A program made the translations under genes and the position numbers. A stretch of 64,000 nucleotides of DNA from Vibrio cyclitrophicus. Lineage in GTDB: Bacteria; Pseudomonadota; Gammaproteobacteria; Enterobacterales; Vibrionaceae. A model generated the notes under the pieces. The model worked only from the letters and a program-made list of their open reading frames with translations. It searched no databases and was not told the origin of the DNA. The stretch spans positions 558,001 through 622,000 of the forward strand of contig CP065367.1 in the NCBI GenBank assembly GCA_023206055.1, given 5' to 3'. Shown one piece after another: positions 50,776 to 59,315 of this stretch (position 1 is its first letter; the number at the start of each line of letters is the position of its first letter).

Positions 50776-51546
50776 TTACTTGTTAAACCAATCGAGTTTT
50801 TCATGAAGCTGAGCCACGCTGCCAACAACGATCAAAGCCGGGCTTTTAGCGACACTCGCAAGGTTAGCTAAGTCACTCAATCCACCTCGATACACCTTCT
50901 GTTCTTGGCGAGTACCGTTTTCGATAATCGCTACAGGCATGTCTGCTCGCATACCATTATCGAGTAGATTCTTCTGAATATTCGGACTCTCTTTTAACCC
51001 CATGTAGAACACGATCGTGTGATTGTGTTGAGCAAGAGATTGCCAGTCGATATCTTCGCCATCTTTCTTTAAGTGGCCGGTAATAAACTGGACGCTTTGC
51101 GCGTGGTCACGATGAGTCAACGGAATACCCGCATAAGCCGTAGCACCAGCCGCTGCAGTGATACCAGGAATGACTTCAAATTTCACATCATTTTCAGCCA
51201 GAGTTTCACACTCTTCCCCGCCACGCCCAAAGATAAACGAGTCACCACCTTTCAGGCGTACTACATGTTTATTCTCTTGTGCTTTGGTGACCAATAATTG
51301 GTTGATCTGATCTTGCGGTACGCAGTGATGATCAAGCTTTTTACCCACATACAGCATTTCTGCTTCTGGGTTAGCCATCGCTAAGATATCTTTTGATACC
51401 AAGCGGTCATAAACCAACACGTCTGCTTGTTGAATCACTCGTGCGGCTTTTAGTGTAAGTAAGTCTGGGTCGCCCGGACCTGCACCTACCAATGAAACAA
51501 ATCCTTTGTTTACTTCTTTAACATTCGATGACGATACTTCTGACAT
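50776..51546 (-). CDS. cobA: Uroporphyrinogen-III C-methyltransferase (SUMT)
   Basis: This 256-residue SAM-dependent methylase has VGAGPGDPDLLTLKAARVI, YDRLVS, VVRLKGGDSFIFGRGGEE and the GITAAAGATAYAGIPLTHRD block. It converts uroporphyrinogen III to precorrin-2, the first committed step to sirohaem, the cofactor of the nirB product nearby. It lacks the extra dehydrogenase/ferrochelatase half of CysG, so another enzyme must finish sirohaem. A terminator lies between nirC and this gene, so it may be expressed separately or by read-through. Confidence 0.92.
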   Translation of the reverse strand: MSEVSSSNVKEVNKGFVSLVGAGPGDPDLLTLKAARVIQQADVLVYDRLVSKDILAMANPEAEMLYVGKKLDHHCVPQDQINQLLVTKAQENKHVVRLKGGDSFIFGRGGEECETLAENDVKFEVIPGITAAAGATAYAGIPLTHRDHAQSVQFITGHLKKDGEDIDWQSLAQHNHTIVFYMGLKESPNIQKNLLDNGMRADMPVAIIENGTRQEQKVYRGGLSDLANLASVAKSPALIVVGSVAQLHEKLDWFNK

Positions 51547-51758
51547 GCTGCGCTCCGAAGGTTTGCTTGTTTTATCTCAAGCTTCAATCTATGTGATAAG
51601 TCACTGTATTCATGATGACTTATCCAAATCCTTAACCCTTAGACTATCAGGTGTTGATATAAATATTCAGTTTAAATACTAACGAAGATAGAAGTAATTA
51701 TAACAAAACAGTCTATTGCGAGTAATTTGCGCAATGATATAAGGGCTTTCGAACTAAA

Positions 51759-51786
51759 AAAGCCCCAAACACTTTGTTGGGGCTTT
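51759..51786 (-). terminator. Terminator after nirC
   Basis: AAAGCCCCAA and TTGGGGCTTT form a strong stem with a T run on the minus strand. It separates nirBDC from cobA. Confidence 0.85.
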
Positions 51787-51823
51787 CAATCTCATACTAA
51801 ATTACGTTTGACCGTATTCAGAA

Positions 51824-52639
51824 TTACTTAGCGCCTAGAGAAGGAGCTGTTTTAGCGTGAGTTAGGTATAGAGGAACACATGTCATTAGTAGACCACCAA
51901 CGATGTTACCTAGGATTGTTGGGATAAGGTTGAAGTTCAACCATGTCGCGATACCGAAGTCAGCGCCAAGAATCATACCCAGTGGGAATAGGAACATGTT
52001 TACTACTGTGTGCTCAAATACTAGTGCGAAGAAGATGAAGATTGGGAACCACATCATTGCTACACGGCCAGATACAGTGCGCGCTGTCATGTTACCAATC
52101 ACACCTAGACATACCATTAGGTTACAGAAGATACCGCGTACGAAACACGTGATCCATCCGTCCATACCCATGTTTTCAAAACCTAAGCTACGGCCTGTAG
52201 AAACAGCAATGAACTTTTGAGCAACAGCGTTTGGCTCTAGAGAGAAGTTACCTGTTAATGAAACAGCCACTAAGAAAGCAACAATCAAAGAACCAATAAG
52301 GTTACCAAGACCAACAATACCCCAACAACGTAGGATACGACCCCAAGTGATGCCTGGGCGGTTGTCGAATTTAGCTAAAGGAGCAAGACCGAAAACGCCA
52401 GTGACTAGGTCGTAACCCATAACACTTAGAATGACGAAACCAACCGGGAACACTAATGCGCCAACAAGGCCAATGCCTGTTTGTACCATTGCGGTAATAG
52501 CGACAACAACCGCTAAAGAAAGAATAATACCAGCCATAGTGCTTCGAATCAGAAGATCGCGAGTACTTGTTTTCGTTTTCGCTTCACCCACATCAATCAT
52601 CGTTTGAACGAATTCAGCTGGTTTGTAATCAGGAGACAT
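51824..52639 (-). CDS. nirC: Nitrite transporter NirC (FNT family)
   Basis: This 271-residue protein has six hydrophobic segments and FNT motifs (GLGNLIGSLIVAFLVAVSLTG; CFVRGIFCNLMVCLGVI; AFEHTVVNMF-like FALVFEHTVVNMFLFPLG with the channel His). It carries nitrite, or formate, across the inner membrane. Its place after nirBD supports nitrite. The start follows AAGGACAAC. Confidence 0.9.
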   Translation of the reverse strand: MSPDYKPAEFVQTMIDVGEAKTKTSTRDLLIRSTMAGIILSLAVVVAITAMVQTGIGLVGALVFPVGFVILSVMGYDLVTGVFGLAPLAKFDNRPGITWGRILRCWGIVGLGNLIGSLIVAFLVAVSLTGNFSLEPNAVAQKFIAVSTGRSLGFENMGMDGWITCFVRGIFCNLMVCLGVIGNMTARTVSGRVAMMWFPIFIFFALVFEHTVVNMFLFPLGMILGADFGIATWLNFNLIPTILGNIVGGLLMTCVPLYLTHAKTAPSLGAK

Positions 52640-52762
52640 AATGTTGTCCTTAAAAAAGTAAAATTAAAAGTTAAAATTGGATAGGAAAAGGCTCTAGTTG
52701 CCGAGTTAAGGCAATATCGAGAACTAGAACCCTTGAACTATCAAATCTTACTCATCCAAAGA

Positions 52763-53086
52763 TTAAGCAGAGATTTCTACAGCACCTTTGGTAACACGAG
52801 CTTTGTACGCTTTCACGTTGAAGTTCTCGTCTTCCATGCACGCACCTGTTGTCAGATTAAAGCGTTGCTTCTTAAGCGGACTTGCCACCCAAAGCTCTTC
52901 TTTGTGCTCTACAATCAGACCACGTGATAACACGTTAGACTGGAAGTAAGGGTCTGTATTACTAATCGCGAATACTTCTTCAGCTTTGGTTGGGCGAAAG
53001 ACAGCTACTTGCTCACCACCAACCAATGCACAAACACCTGTACCTGGAATAATGTCTTCGATCTTACAAACTTTGGTAAATGCCAT
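52763..53086 (-). CDS. nirD: Nitrite reductase small subunit NirD
   Basis: The start at 53086 (MAFTKVCKIEDIIPG) follows GGGAGA, giving 107 residues; the frame is open further up but would overlap nirB. NirD has a Rieske-like fold without the cluster ligands, as seen here (ISNTDPYF, then WVASPLKKQRFNLTTGACMED). It joins NirB in cytoplasmic NADH-dependent reduction of nitrite to ammonium. Confidence 0.92.
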   Translation of the reverse strand: MAFTKVCKIEDIIPGTGVCALVGGEQVAVFRPTKAEEVFAISNTDPYFQSNVLSRGLIVEHKEELWVASPLKKQRFNLTTGACMEDENFNVKAYKARVTKGAVEISA

Positions 53087-53101
53087 GGTGTCGTCTCCCA
53101 A

Positions 53102-55660
53102 TTAAACCAGTTCAACGTGAAGGATATCGCCCTTCGCTTCAGGGTGTTTCTCAGTGAATGTCGCTGGACGATGTTGTTCACGGCCATCATCAACAAACAC
53201 AACGTTTTCATCACGGTCATCAGCATTGATGAAGTGTGCAAAGCGTTTAAGTTGAGCTTCGTCGTTGATTGTATCTGTCCATTCACAAGCAAAGTTATCA
53301 ACCAAGCCTGCAATGTCAGTTTCAAGCTGGTCATTGATGCCAAGCTTGTTGTCTACAATCACTTCACGTAGGTAATCAACACCACCTTCTAGGTTGTCCA
53401 TCCATACCGAAGTACGTTGCAGTGGAGCAGCCGTGCGGATGTAGAACATCATGAAACGGTCGATGTATTTGATCAGCGTTTCTTGGTCTAGGTCGCTTGC
53501 TAGCAGATCTGCGTGACGAGGCTTCATACCACCGTTACCACACACATACATGTTCCAACCCGCGTCAGTTGCGATGATACCTAAGTCTTTACCTTGAGCT
53601 TCAGCACACTCACGAGTACAGCCAGACACACCAAACTTCATCTTATGAGGAGTACGGATGCCTTTGTAGCGGTTCTCGATCATCACGCCTAGGCCAACTG
53701 AATCTTGAACGCCGTAACGACACCAAGTTGAACCTACACATGTTTTCGCCATACGAAGTGCTTTTGCGTAAGCTTGACCCGTTTCGTAGCCTGCTGCGAT
53801 TAACTTCTTCCAGATTGCTGGTAAGTCATCTTTTTGAGCACCGAACAGACCAATACGTTGTGCACCCGTGATCTTGGTGTACAGGTTGTATTCAGCAGCA
53901 ACATCAGCAAGAACGCTTAGTGCTTGAGGCGTTACTTCACCACCCGCCATACGAGGGATAACAGAGTAAGTACCGTCTTTTTGCATGTTACCTAGGAAGT
54001 TATCATTGGTATCGTGCAGCTTCACTAGCTCAGGCTTAAGGATGTGTTCACCCCAGCAAGAAGCAAGGATAGAACCCGCTAGAGGCTTACATACTTCACA
54101 GCCGTAGCCTTTACCGTATTTCTCTAATAGCTCATCGAACGTTTTGATTTCTTCAATGCGAATTAGGTGGAAAAGCTCTTGGCGAGAGTAAGCAAAGTGC
54201 TCACACACGTCGTTCTTCACTTCAACACCGGCCTTAGCAAGTTCAGCGTTAAGTACTGAAGTCACTAGTGGAATACAACCACCACAACCAGTACCTGCAC
54301 CTGTTACGGCTTTGATATCACCGATGGTGTGGTGACCTTCAGCAACCGCTTGAGCGATCTTGCCTTTCGTTACATCGAAGCAAGAACAGATAACAGCAGT
54401 TTCCGGTAAAGAATCCGCACCAAGTGTTGGCTTTTCAGCACCCGCGTGAGCAGGAAGAATTAGAGCATCTGGGTGTTCTGGTAGGTCGATTTCGTTCAAC
54501 ATTAGTTGTAGAAGATCGCCGTAGTCAGAGGTATCACCAACCATTACCGCACCAAGAAGCTTCTTGTTGTCTTCAGAAACGATTAGGCGCTTGTAAACTT
54601 CTTGCTCTTCGTTTTGGTAAACGTAGCTCTTACAACCAGGAGTACGACCATTCGCATCACCGATAGAGCCTACTTTCACGCCTAAAAGTTTAAGCTTCGC
54701 AGACATATCAGCACCTTCAAATGTGCTTTCGTTGCCAACAACGTGGTCAACCGCGACCGTCGCCATTTTGTAACCAGGAGCGACTAGGCCATAGAATGTT
54801 TGATTCCAAGACGCACACTCACCGATTGCGTAGATATCTTTGTCTGTCGTTTGACAGTGATCGTTAATCTCGATACCGCCACGAGGTGCAATGCCTAAGC
54901 CCATTTGACGAGCAAGTTTGTCTTGAGGGCGAATACCAGCAGAGAATACGATGAAATCAGTTTCTAGCTCAGTGCCATCAGCAAAGCGCATTACGTTACG
55001 AGCTTCAGTGCCTTCAGGAGCAATCTCAAGCGTGTTCTTACTTGTATGTACGTTAACGCCCATACGTTCGATTTTTTGACGAAGTTGGTTACCACCAGCT
55101 AGGTCAAGTTGCTCAGCCATTAGCTTAGGAGCAAACTCAACAACGTGTGTTGTCACGCCAAGTGCTTTTAGTGCGCCTGCCGCTTCAAGACCAAGTAGGC
55201 CGCCACCAACAACAACACCAGACTTTGAGTTCTTGGCCGTTGCTTCGATAGCTTTCAGATCTTCGATTGTACGGTAAACGAAACAGTCTTTACCTTCGTT
55301 GCCTTTAATTGGCGGTACAAATGGGAAAGAACCTGTAGCAAGGATAAGTTTGTCGTATTGAATTTCGCGACCAGTGCTTGAGTAAACTGTTTTCTTTTCA
55401 CGGTTAACGTTAATTGCACGTTCGCCGATCAGCATATTGATGCCGTGTTTCTCGTAGAAGCCTTCTTTAACTAAAGAAAGTTCGTCTGCAGTGTGGTGTG
55501 AAAAATAAGAAGAAAGGTGTACACGGTCATAGGCTACACGCGGCTCTTCACAGAACACCGTGATGTCCATGTTTGCAACATCTGTCTTCTCGACTAAATC
55601 TTCGATATAACGATGGCCTACCATCCCGTTACCGATTACGACTAGCTTCATCTTGCTCAT
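53102..55660 (-). CDS. nirB: NADH-dependent nitrite reductase large subunit NirB
   Basis: This 852-residue enzyme has an N-terminal FAD/NAD-binding reductase part (VVIGNGMVGHRYIEDL; SGVVVGGGLLGLEAAGAL), a BFD-like 2Fe-2S segment (CSCFDVTKGKIAQA, GTGCGGCIP), a second cysteine segment (GCEVCKPLAGSILAS) and the sirohaem/4Fe-4S binding region CVGSTWCRYG with FGVSGCTRECAEAQ. It reduces nitrite to ammonium in the cytoplasm. An FNR box lies upstream. Confidence 0.95.
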   Translation of the reverse strand: MSKMKLVVIGNGMVGHRYIEDLVEKTDVANMDITVFCEEPRVAYDRVHLSSYFSHHTADELSLVKEGFYEKHGINMLIGERAINVNREKKTVYSSTGREIQYDKLILATGSFPFVPPIKGNEGKDCFVYRTIEDLKAIEATAKNSKSGVVVGGGLLGLEAAGALKALGVTTHVVEFAPKLMAEQLDLAGGNQLRQKIERMGVNVHTSKNTLEIAPEGTEARNVMRFADGTELETDFIVFSAGIRPQDKLARQMGLGIAPRGGIEINDHCQTTDKDIYAIGECASWNQTFYGLVAPGYKMATVAVDHVVGNESTFEGADMSAKLKLLGVKVGSIGDANGRTPGCKSYVYQNEEQEVYKRLIVSEDNKKLLGAVMVGDTSDYGDLLQLMLNEIDLPEHPDALILPAHAGAEKPTLGADSLPETAVICSCFDVTKGKIAQAVAEGHHTIGDIKAVTGAGTGCGGCIPLVTSVLNAELAKAGVEVKNDVCEHFAYSRQELFHLIRIEEIKTFDELLEKYGKGYGCEVCKPLAGSILASCWGEHILKPELVKLHDTNDNFLGNMQKDGTYSVIPRMAGGEVTPQALSVLADVAAEYNLYTKITGAQRIGLFGAQKDDLPAIWKKLIAAGYETGQAYAKALRMAKTCVGSTWCRYGVQDSVGLGVMIENRYKGIRTPHKMKFGVSGCTRECAEAQGKDLGIIATDAGWNMYVCGNGGMKPRHADLLASDLDQETLIKYIDRFMMFYIRTAAPLQRTSVWMDNLEGGVDYLREVIVDNKLGINDQLETDIAGLVDNFACEWTDTINDEAQLKRFAHFINADDRDENVVFVDDGREQHRPATFTEKHPEAKGDILHVELV

Positions 55661-55726
55661 AAGAATTCCTGAAGGTTATATATTTCTTAACTGAGCGAAT
55701 AATGAATTATGAAAGAAAATGAAAAT

Positions 55727-55740
55727 ATGATGTAAATCAA
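55727..55740. promoter_or_regulatory. FNR-like box upstream of nirB, with a nearby NarL/P-like palindrome
   Basis: ATGATGTAAATCAA has the FNR core TGAT-N4-ATCA, 67-80 bases upstream of nirB. At 55754-55770, CTACCC then GAAAG then GGGTAG form a palindrome resembling a NarL/NarP 7-2-7 site but one base short. Both fit nitrite reductase control. Confidence 0.6.
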
Positions 55741-55913
55741 TTACGAAATCGAACTACCCGAAAGGGGTAGGACAAAAGAGGTAGATGTGGTTAATTTTGA
55801 TGCAAAGCAAACGAATAACCGTAGCTTTCATAAGGTTTAGAGGCGATTTATATACAATTTCACGCACTACAAAGTGTGTTGTAATGTTTCACAACAGATT
55901 AGCAATAACGTAA

Positions 55914-55932
55914 GTAAATGACAATCATTTTC
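55914..55932. promoter_or_regulatory. Orphan Fur box
   Basis: GTAAATGACAATCATTTTC matches about 15 of 19 positions of the Fur consensus, yet no iron gene begins within 300 bases on either side. The gap 55,771-56,300 holds no convincing protein gene; an unannotated small RNA is possible. Confidence 0.5.
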
Positions 55933-56300
55933 ATTTACAGTCATAAAAGTGTAATAACTCATGAAAGCGTTACAGGAACATGAGTAACTATGTATAAATG
56001 TGAAGAACTTAATGCCTAAAACCTCAGTCTGCATACTCGTCGAGCTGTCTATTTTATTCACAAACAGCACACCCGATTAACAGTTAGTTTGGCAGACACG
56101 TAAATGGAAGAGTTTGATTCAAGTTTTATCTCAAACCAGTCCTACTCCGGCCACATAGCTAAAGTATTTGAACGGCTAAGAGAGTAACGAAGCCACTAGA
56201 CCAATTCAGAATTAAGGAATTAAGGAACTTAAATGCAATAACAGAGAGTAAACGTCAGCAGTTTCGAGGAATCGTGAGGATATGAAATTTCAGATAGCAA

Positions 56301-56326
56301 AAAGGCCAGCATTTCTGCTGGCCTTT
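56301..56326 (-). terminator. Terminator of the tRNA operon
   Basis: AAAGGCCAGC and GCTGGCCTTT form a perfect stem with a T run on the minus strand, 13 bases beyond tRNA-Cys. Confidence 0.9.
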
Positions 56327-56339
56327 CAACTTTGAATAG

Positions 56340-56413
56340 TGGAGGCGCCTCCCGGAGTCGAACCGAGGTCCACGGATTTGCAATCCGCTGCATAGCCACT
56401 CTGCCAAGGCGCC
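56340..56413 (-). tRNA. tRNA-Cys (GCA)
   Basis: A full 74-base cloverleaf with encoded CCA. The acceptor arm is GGCGCCT/AGGCGCC, the anticodon loop has GCA and the T arm is GTTCGAC. It is the last gene of the five-tRNA operon and repeats the Cys gene at 56,769. Confidence 0.95.
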
Positions 56414-56479
56414 TTCAAGTCGTGTTTTAAGAGAACGACTCTGTTGATCACTACCAAACAAGATAACAATCCAAATAGA

Positions 56480-56566
56480 TGGTGCCCCGGGCCGGACTTG
56501 AACCGGCACAGCGCGAACGCCGAGGGATTTTAAATCCCTTGTGTCTACCAATTCCACCACCAGGGC
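56480..56566 (-). tRNA. tRNA-Leu (TAA)
   Basis: An 87-base tRNA with the long variable arm of class II tRNAs, acceptor GCCCTGG/CCGGGGC, anticodon TAA and encoded CCA. It is identical in its main body to the second Leu gene at 56,908. Confidence 0.95.
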
Positions 56567-56646
56567 ACGCAATTCTTTATTGCGATGCCGATTACTGAAA
56601 AGTAAAACACCATCTTAATGTCAAAATGAATCAACATTACAAAATT

Positions 56647-56722
56647 TGGAGCGATACATCGGGTTCGAACCGATGACCTCAACCTTGGCAAGGTTGCGCT
56701 CTACCAACTGAGCTAGTATCGC
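56647..56722 (-). tRNA. tRNA-Gly (GCC)
   Basis: A 76-base cloverleaf with acceptor GCGATAC/GTATCGC, anticodon GCC, T arm GTTCGAAC and encoded CCA. It is the single Gly gene between the two Leu-Cys units. Confidence 0.95.
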
Positions 56723-56768
56723 TTTTTCATTCTTATCATCTCTTAACTTATCAAACTAAGAGAAAGAA

Positions 56769-56842
56769 TGGAGGCGCCTCCCGGAGTCGAACCGAGGTCC
56801 ACGGATTTGCAATCCGCTGCATAGCCACTCTGCCAAGGCGCC
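56769..56842 (-). tRNA. tRNA-Cys (GCA), second copy
   Basis: A 74-base copy with the same sequence as the Cys gene at 56,340 and encoded CCA. Confidence 0.95.
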
Positions 56843-56907
56843 TTTATAGTGATTTAAGAGAACAACTCTTTGTTCATCACTCTACTCAAAAGTAGAAGCT
56901 AGATAGA

Positions 56908-56994
56908 TGGTGCCCCGGGCCGGACTTGAACCGGCACAGCGCGAACGCCGAGGGATTTTAAATCCCTTGTGTCTACCAATTCCACCACCAGGGC
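56908..56994 (-). tRNA. tRNA-Leu (TAA), second copy
   Basis: An 87-base copy of the Leu gene at 56,480, first in the operon. Sequences just upstream of both Leu genes share GATTACTGAAAAGTAAAACA, showing that the duplication included spacer DNA. Confidence 0.95.
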
Positions 56995-57349
56995 AACGCA
57001 ATCTTGCGATGCTGATTACTGAAAAGTAAAACACCATCTCTCAGCGACCTAAGTCGTGAGAACGAGGTGTACTTTAACGGATAGAAAAAATTCGTCAACA
57101 GTAAATTTTATCTTTCAATTCAAGTGATTAATTATCGAACTTTAAAGGTTGAAATTACTACAGATTGCACAAACAGCACACACAACACCCTACATACACT
57201 GCCTAATTCGACTTCAGATTATCTATTGGACTTAACTATAGCTAACGAATTCAAACAAAAAGCCAATCGACCGACTGACCTTTGTGAGAAGTGATAGTTG
57301 AATGCTAAACCAAACTTAATAATTTTCTGTTAAGAATTGATATGGAGGC

Positions 57350-57598
57350 TTAGGCACTATTGCTTTTATAACTGCCGAAATCTCTACTAACTAGAAACTC
57401 CCTAGCTTTAGAAGCGCTAATCACATCGCCGTTTGTTGATATGAGCTTAATAATTTCAACTTCAATATCGTACTCAGGGGGTAATCCCCGCATTTTTCCA
57501 TTGTACTGTTGAGTAATTGGAAATTGGGTTCATTCCCATAAAATATTTTTAGTATTGAGCGCTTGAGTTATGTACTCACACAAACACCAGGCTTCCAT
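57350..57598 (-). pseudogene. Decayed C-terminal fragment of citrate lyase ligase (citC-like)
   Basis: Read leftward, the sequence encodes MEAWCLCEYITQALNTKNIL, then an in-frame TGA (57530-57532), then FPITQQYNGKMRG and a stretch containing PPEYDIEVEIIKLIS and DVISASKAREFL, ending in TAA. The order YI..AL, then F..T..YN..MR, then PP.ele, then ISASxxRxxL is that of the C-terminal nucleotidyltransferase part of CitC as I remember it. The rest of the protein and all other cit genes are missing. It is therefore a relic. The remaining bases of 56,995-57,745 show no gene. Confidence 0.5.
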
Positions 57599-57745
57599 TG
57601 AACCGTCTGCGTTTGTCTCTATTGAAGATCAAACGTTGCCTACCGAATAACCATTCAATAGCTAGATTTGAACGAACTCTCAAATTCAGCCACTTTATAA
57701 AAAACATGTAGCACATTAGAAATTTTCTGATATATTCACCGCCCC

Positions 57746-57764
57746 AATGATAATAGTTATCATT
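57746..57764. promoter_or_regulatory. Near-perfect Fur box of the fecI-like operon
   Basis: AATGATAATAGTTATCATT is a perfect 8-3-8 palindrome and a near-consensus Fur box, 25 bases upstream of the sigma-factor ATG. An apparent longer frame for the sigma factor runs through it and is therefore rejected. Confidence 0.88.
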
Positions 57765-57788
57765 AAGATTAGTAGGGAGTATCAGGGA

Positions 57789-58304
57789 ATGACCGTAGCG
57801 AGAAACAACACCTCACACAGCGTTGATCAAATGTACCAAGAGCATCACAGCTGGTTATCGGTGTTTATTAAACGACGCTTGGGATGCCCTGATACAACGG
57901 CTGATCTGGTTCAAGATACTTACCTACGCCTGTTAACCAGAGGTAAGCTGCCTGAATACAAAGATTCAAGAAAGTACCTAACCCATATCGCTAAAGGGTT
58001 AGTGATTGATCTTTATCGAAAGCGTCGTGTAGAAAGTGCGTATTTAGAACTCATTGAGCAAGAGCCTACTCTCGTCGCGAGTTCACCTGAAGACCAGAAT
58101 ATAGTAGTTGAGGCACTAGTAGAGATCGATAACCTACTCCACAAACTTCCAATCAAAGCTCGCCAAGCACTACTCATGAGGCAGCTCGAGGGCAAGAGTT
58201 ACAAAGAGATCGCATTTGAGCTTAAAGTCTCAATATCATCGGTTGAAAAGTACGTAGCTACAGGCCTTCAAGGCTGCATGTTAGCCATGCTTAACGAGGG
58301 TTAA
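57789..58304 (+). CDS. FecI-like ECF sigma factor
   Basis: The start at 57789 (MTVARNNTSHSVDQMY) has GGGA upstream and lies beyond the Fur box. The 171-residue protein has sigma-70 region 2 (MYQEHHSWLSVFIKRRLG, DTTADLVQDTYLRLL, YLTHIAKGLVIDLYRKRRVE) and region 4 (LPIKARQALLMRQLEGKSYKEIAFELKVSISSVEKYV). It is of the iron-starvation class released by FecR-type regulators. It should transcribe the receptor gene downstream. Its stop is one base from the start of fecR. Confidence 0.9.
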   Translation: MTVARNNTSHSVDQMYQEHHSWLSVFIKRRLGCPDTTADLVQDTYLRLLTRGKLPEYKDSRKYLTHIAKGLVIDLYRKRRVESAYLELIEQEPTLVASSPEDQNIVVEALVEIDNLLHKLPIKARQALLMRQLEGKSYKEIAFELKVSISSVEKYVATGLQGCMLAMLNEG

Positions 58305-58305
58305 G

Positions 58306-59262
58306 ATGCAGCAATTACCACCTGAAACCATAGAGCAAGCATCGGTTTGGATGGCACGTCTTTGGGCTGATGATGCCACGCAACAAGATCATAACTCGTT
58401 CGAGTGTTGGCGACTTGCCCACCCAAATAACGCCTTGGCATGGCAAAAATTAGAACTGCTACAAAGTAAGTTTTGTGCCATTCCTCAAGGCAAAATCAGT
58501 AAGCAGGTCTTGACGCGTAAACCACCGATAGTCAGCCGCCGCGAATTCTTATCCATAAGCACGCTTTCATTTGTCGCATTAGGTTCAGGCATGGCGATTT
58601 ACAGACCAACGCCAACAGGCACCGAATACTCCACCGCGACTGGCGAAATTCGTTCAATGACACTGTTCGATGGCACGCAATTAGCGATCAACACCGATTC
58701 CAAATTGTTTGTCAATTTTGATAATCATCAGCGTGATATTCATATCGAACGCGGCGAAGTCATGATCACCAACACACATCACCGCAGCCCATTAACAGTT
58801 TCTACTTCGCAAGGTTTAGTATTGCCCATCGGAACCCAATTCAGTATCCGCGAGCACTCCGATACCACTCAAGTCTCTGTCTATGAAGGTGAAGTCGAAA
58901 TTCAACCTATGCTTGGGATGGGGAAACCGCATCTTTTTGCAGGGCAAACTGCACACTTCAATCGCCGCACAGTATCGCAGCCAAACCAGACCCAAGATTC
59001 AGACATACTTTGGCTGGAGCATAAAATTATGGCGGAAGCGATACAGCTCAAAACCTTCATCAACGAATTAGGGCGTTATCGACGCGGCATCATCAACGTC
59101 GATGCCAGTGCCGCAGCACTCAAACTTACCGGTGTGTTCTCGACCAAAGATATTGATAAAACCTTACACAATATCAGCCAGATACTACCTGTAAGAATCC
59201 ATTACCGTACCCCTCTTTGGGTCACCATCACAGCCAAATTAAATTTTATTACGGATTTCTGA
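58306..59262 (+). CDS. FecR-like anti-sigma/signal transducer
   Basis: This 318-residue protein has a short cytoplasmic domain of the FecR N-terminal type (about 8-55, ETIEQASVWMARLWADDAT), a transmembrane helix (about 80-99), and a periplasmic FecR domain (TATGEIRSMTLFDGTQLAINTDSKL, GEVMI, VSVYEGEVEIQP). Just before the helix it has SRREFLS (77-83), a twin-arginine motif, consistent with reports that FecR-type proteins use the Tat system. It relays the receptor's ligand signal to the sigma factor. Confidence 0.9.
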   Translation: MQQLPPETIEQASVWMARLWADDATQQDHNSFECWRLAHPNNALAWQKLELLQSKFCAIPQGKISKQVLTRKPPIVSRREFLSISTLSFVALGSGMAIYRPTPTGTEYSTATGEIRSMTLFDGTQLAINTDSKLFVNFDNHQRDIHIERGEVMITNTHHRSPLTVSTSQGLVLPIGTQFSIREHSDTTQVSVYEGEVEIQPMLGMGKPHLFAGQTAHFNRRTVSQPNQTQDSDILWLEHKIMAEAIQLKTFINELGRYRRGIINVDASAAALKLTGVFSTKDIDKTLHNISQILPVRIHYRTPLWVTITAKLNFITDF

Positions 59263-59315
59263 TTCTTGTTCGGTGTATCTGACAGTCAGTTAGAAATCCC
59301 GATAAGGAAATTACG

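Noticed and set aside
55867..56070. 67-residue leftward frame near the orphan Fur box
   Set aside because: Composition is unlike a real protein, no ribosome-binding site is evident, and it spans the Fur box.
56255..56572. A 105-residue frame across the tRNA genes
   Set aside because: It reads through tRNA-Cys and tRNA-Leu and is explained by their sequence.
57747..57788. Upstream start for the sigma-factor gene
   Set aside because: The extra residues are encoded by the Fur-box palindrome itself; the ATG at 57789 has a proper ribosome-binding site.
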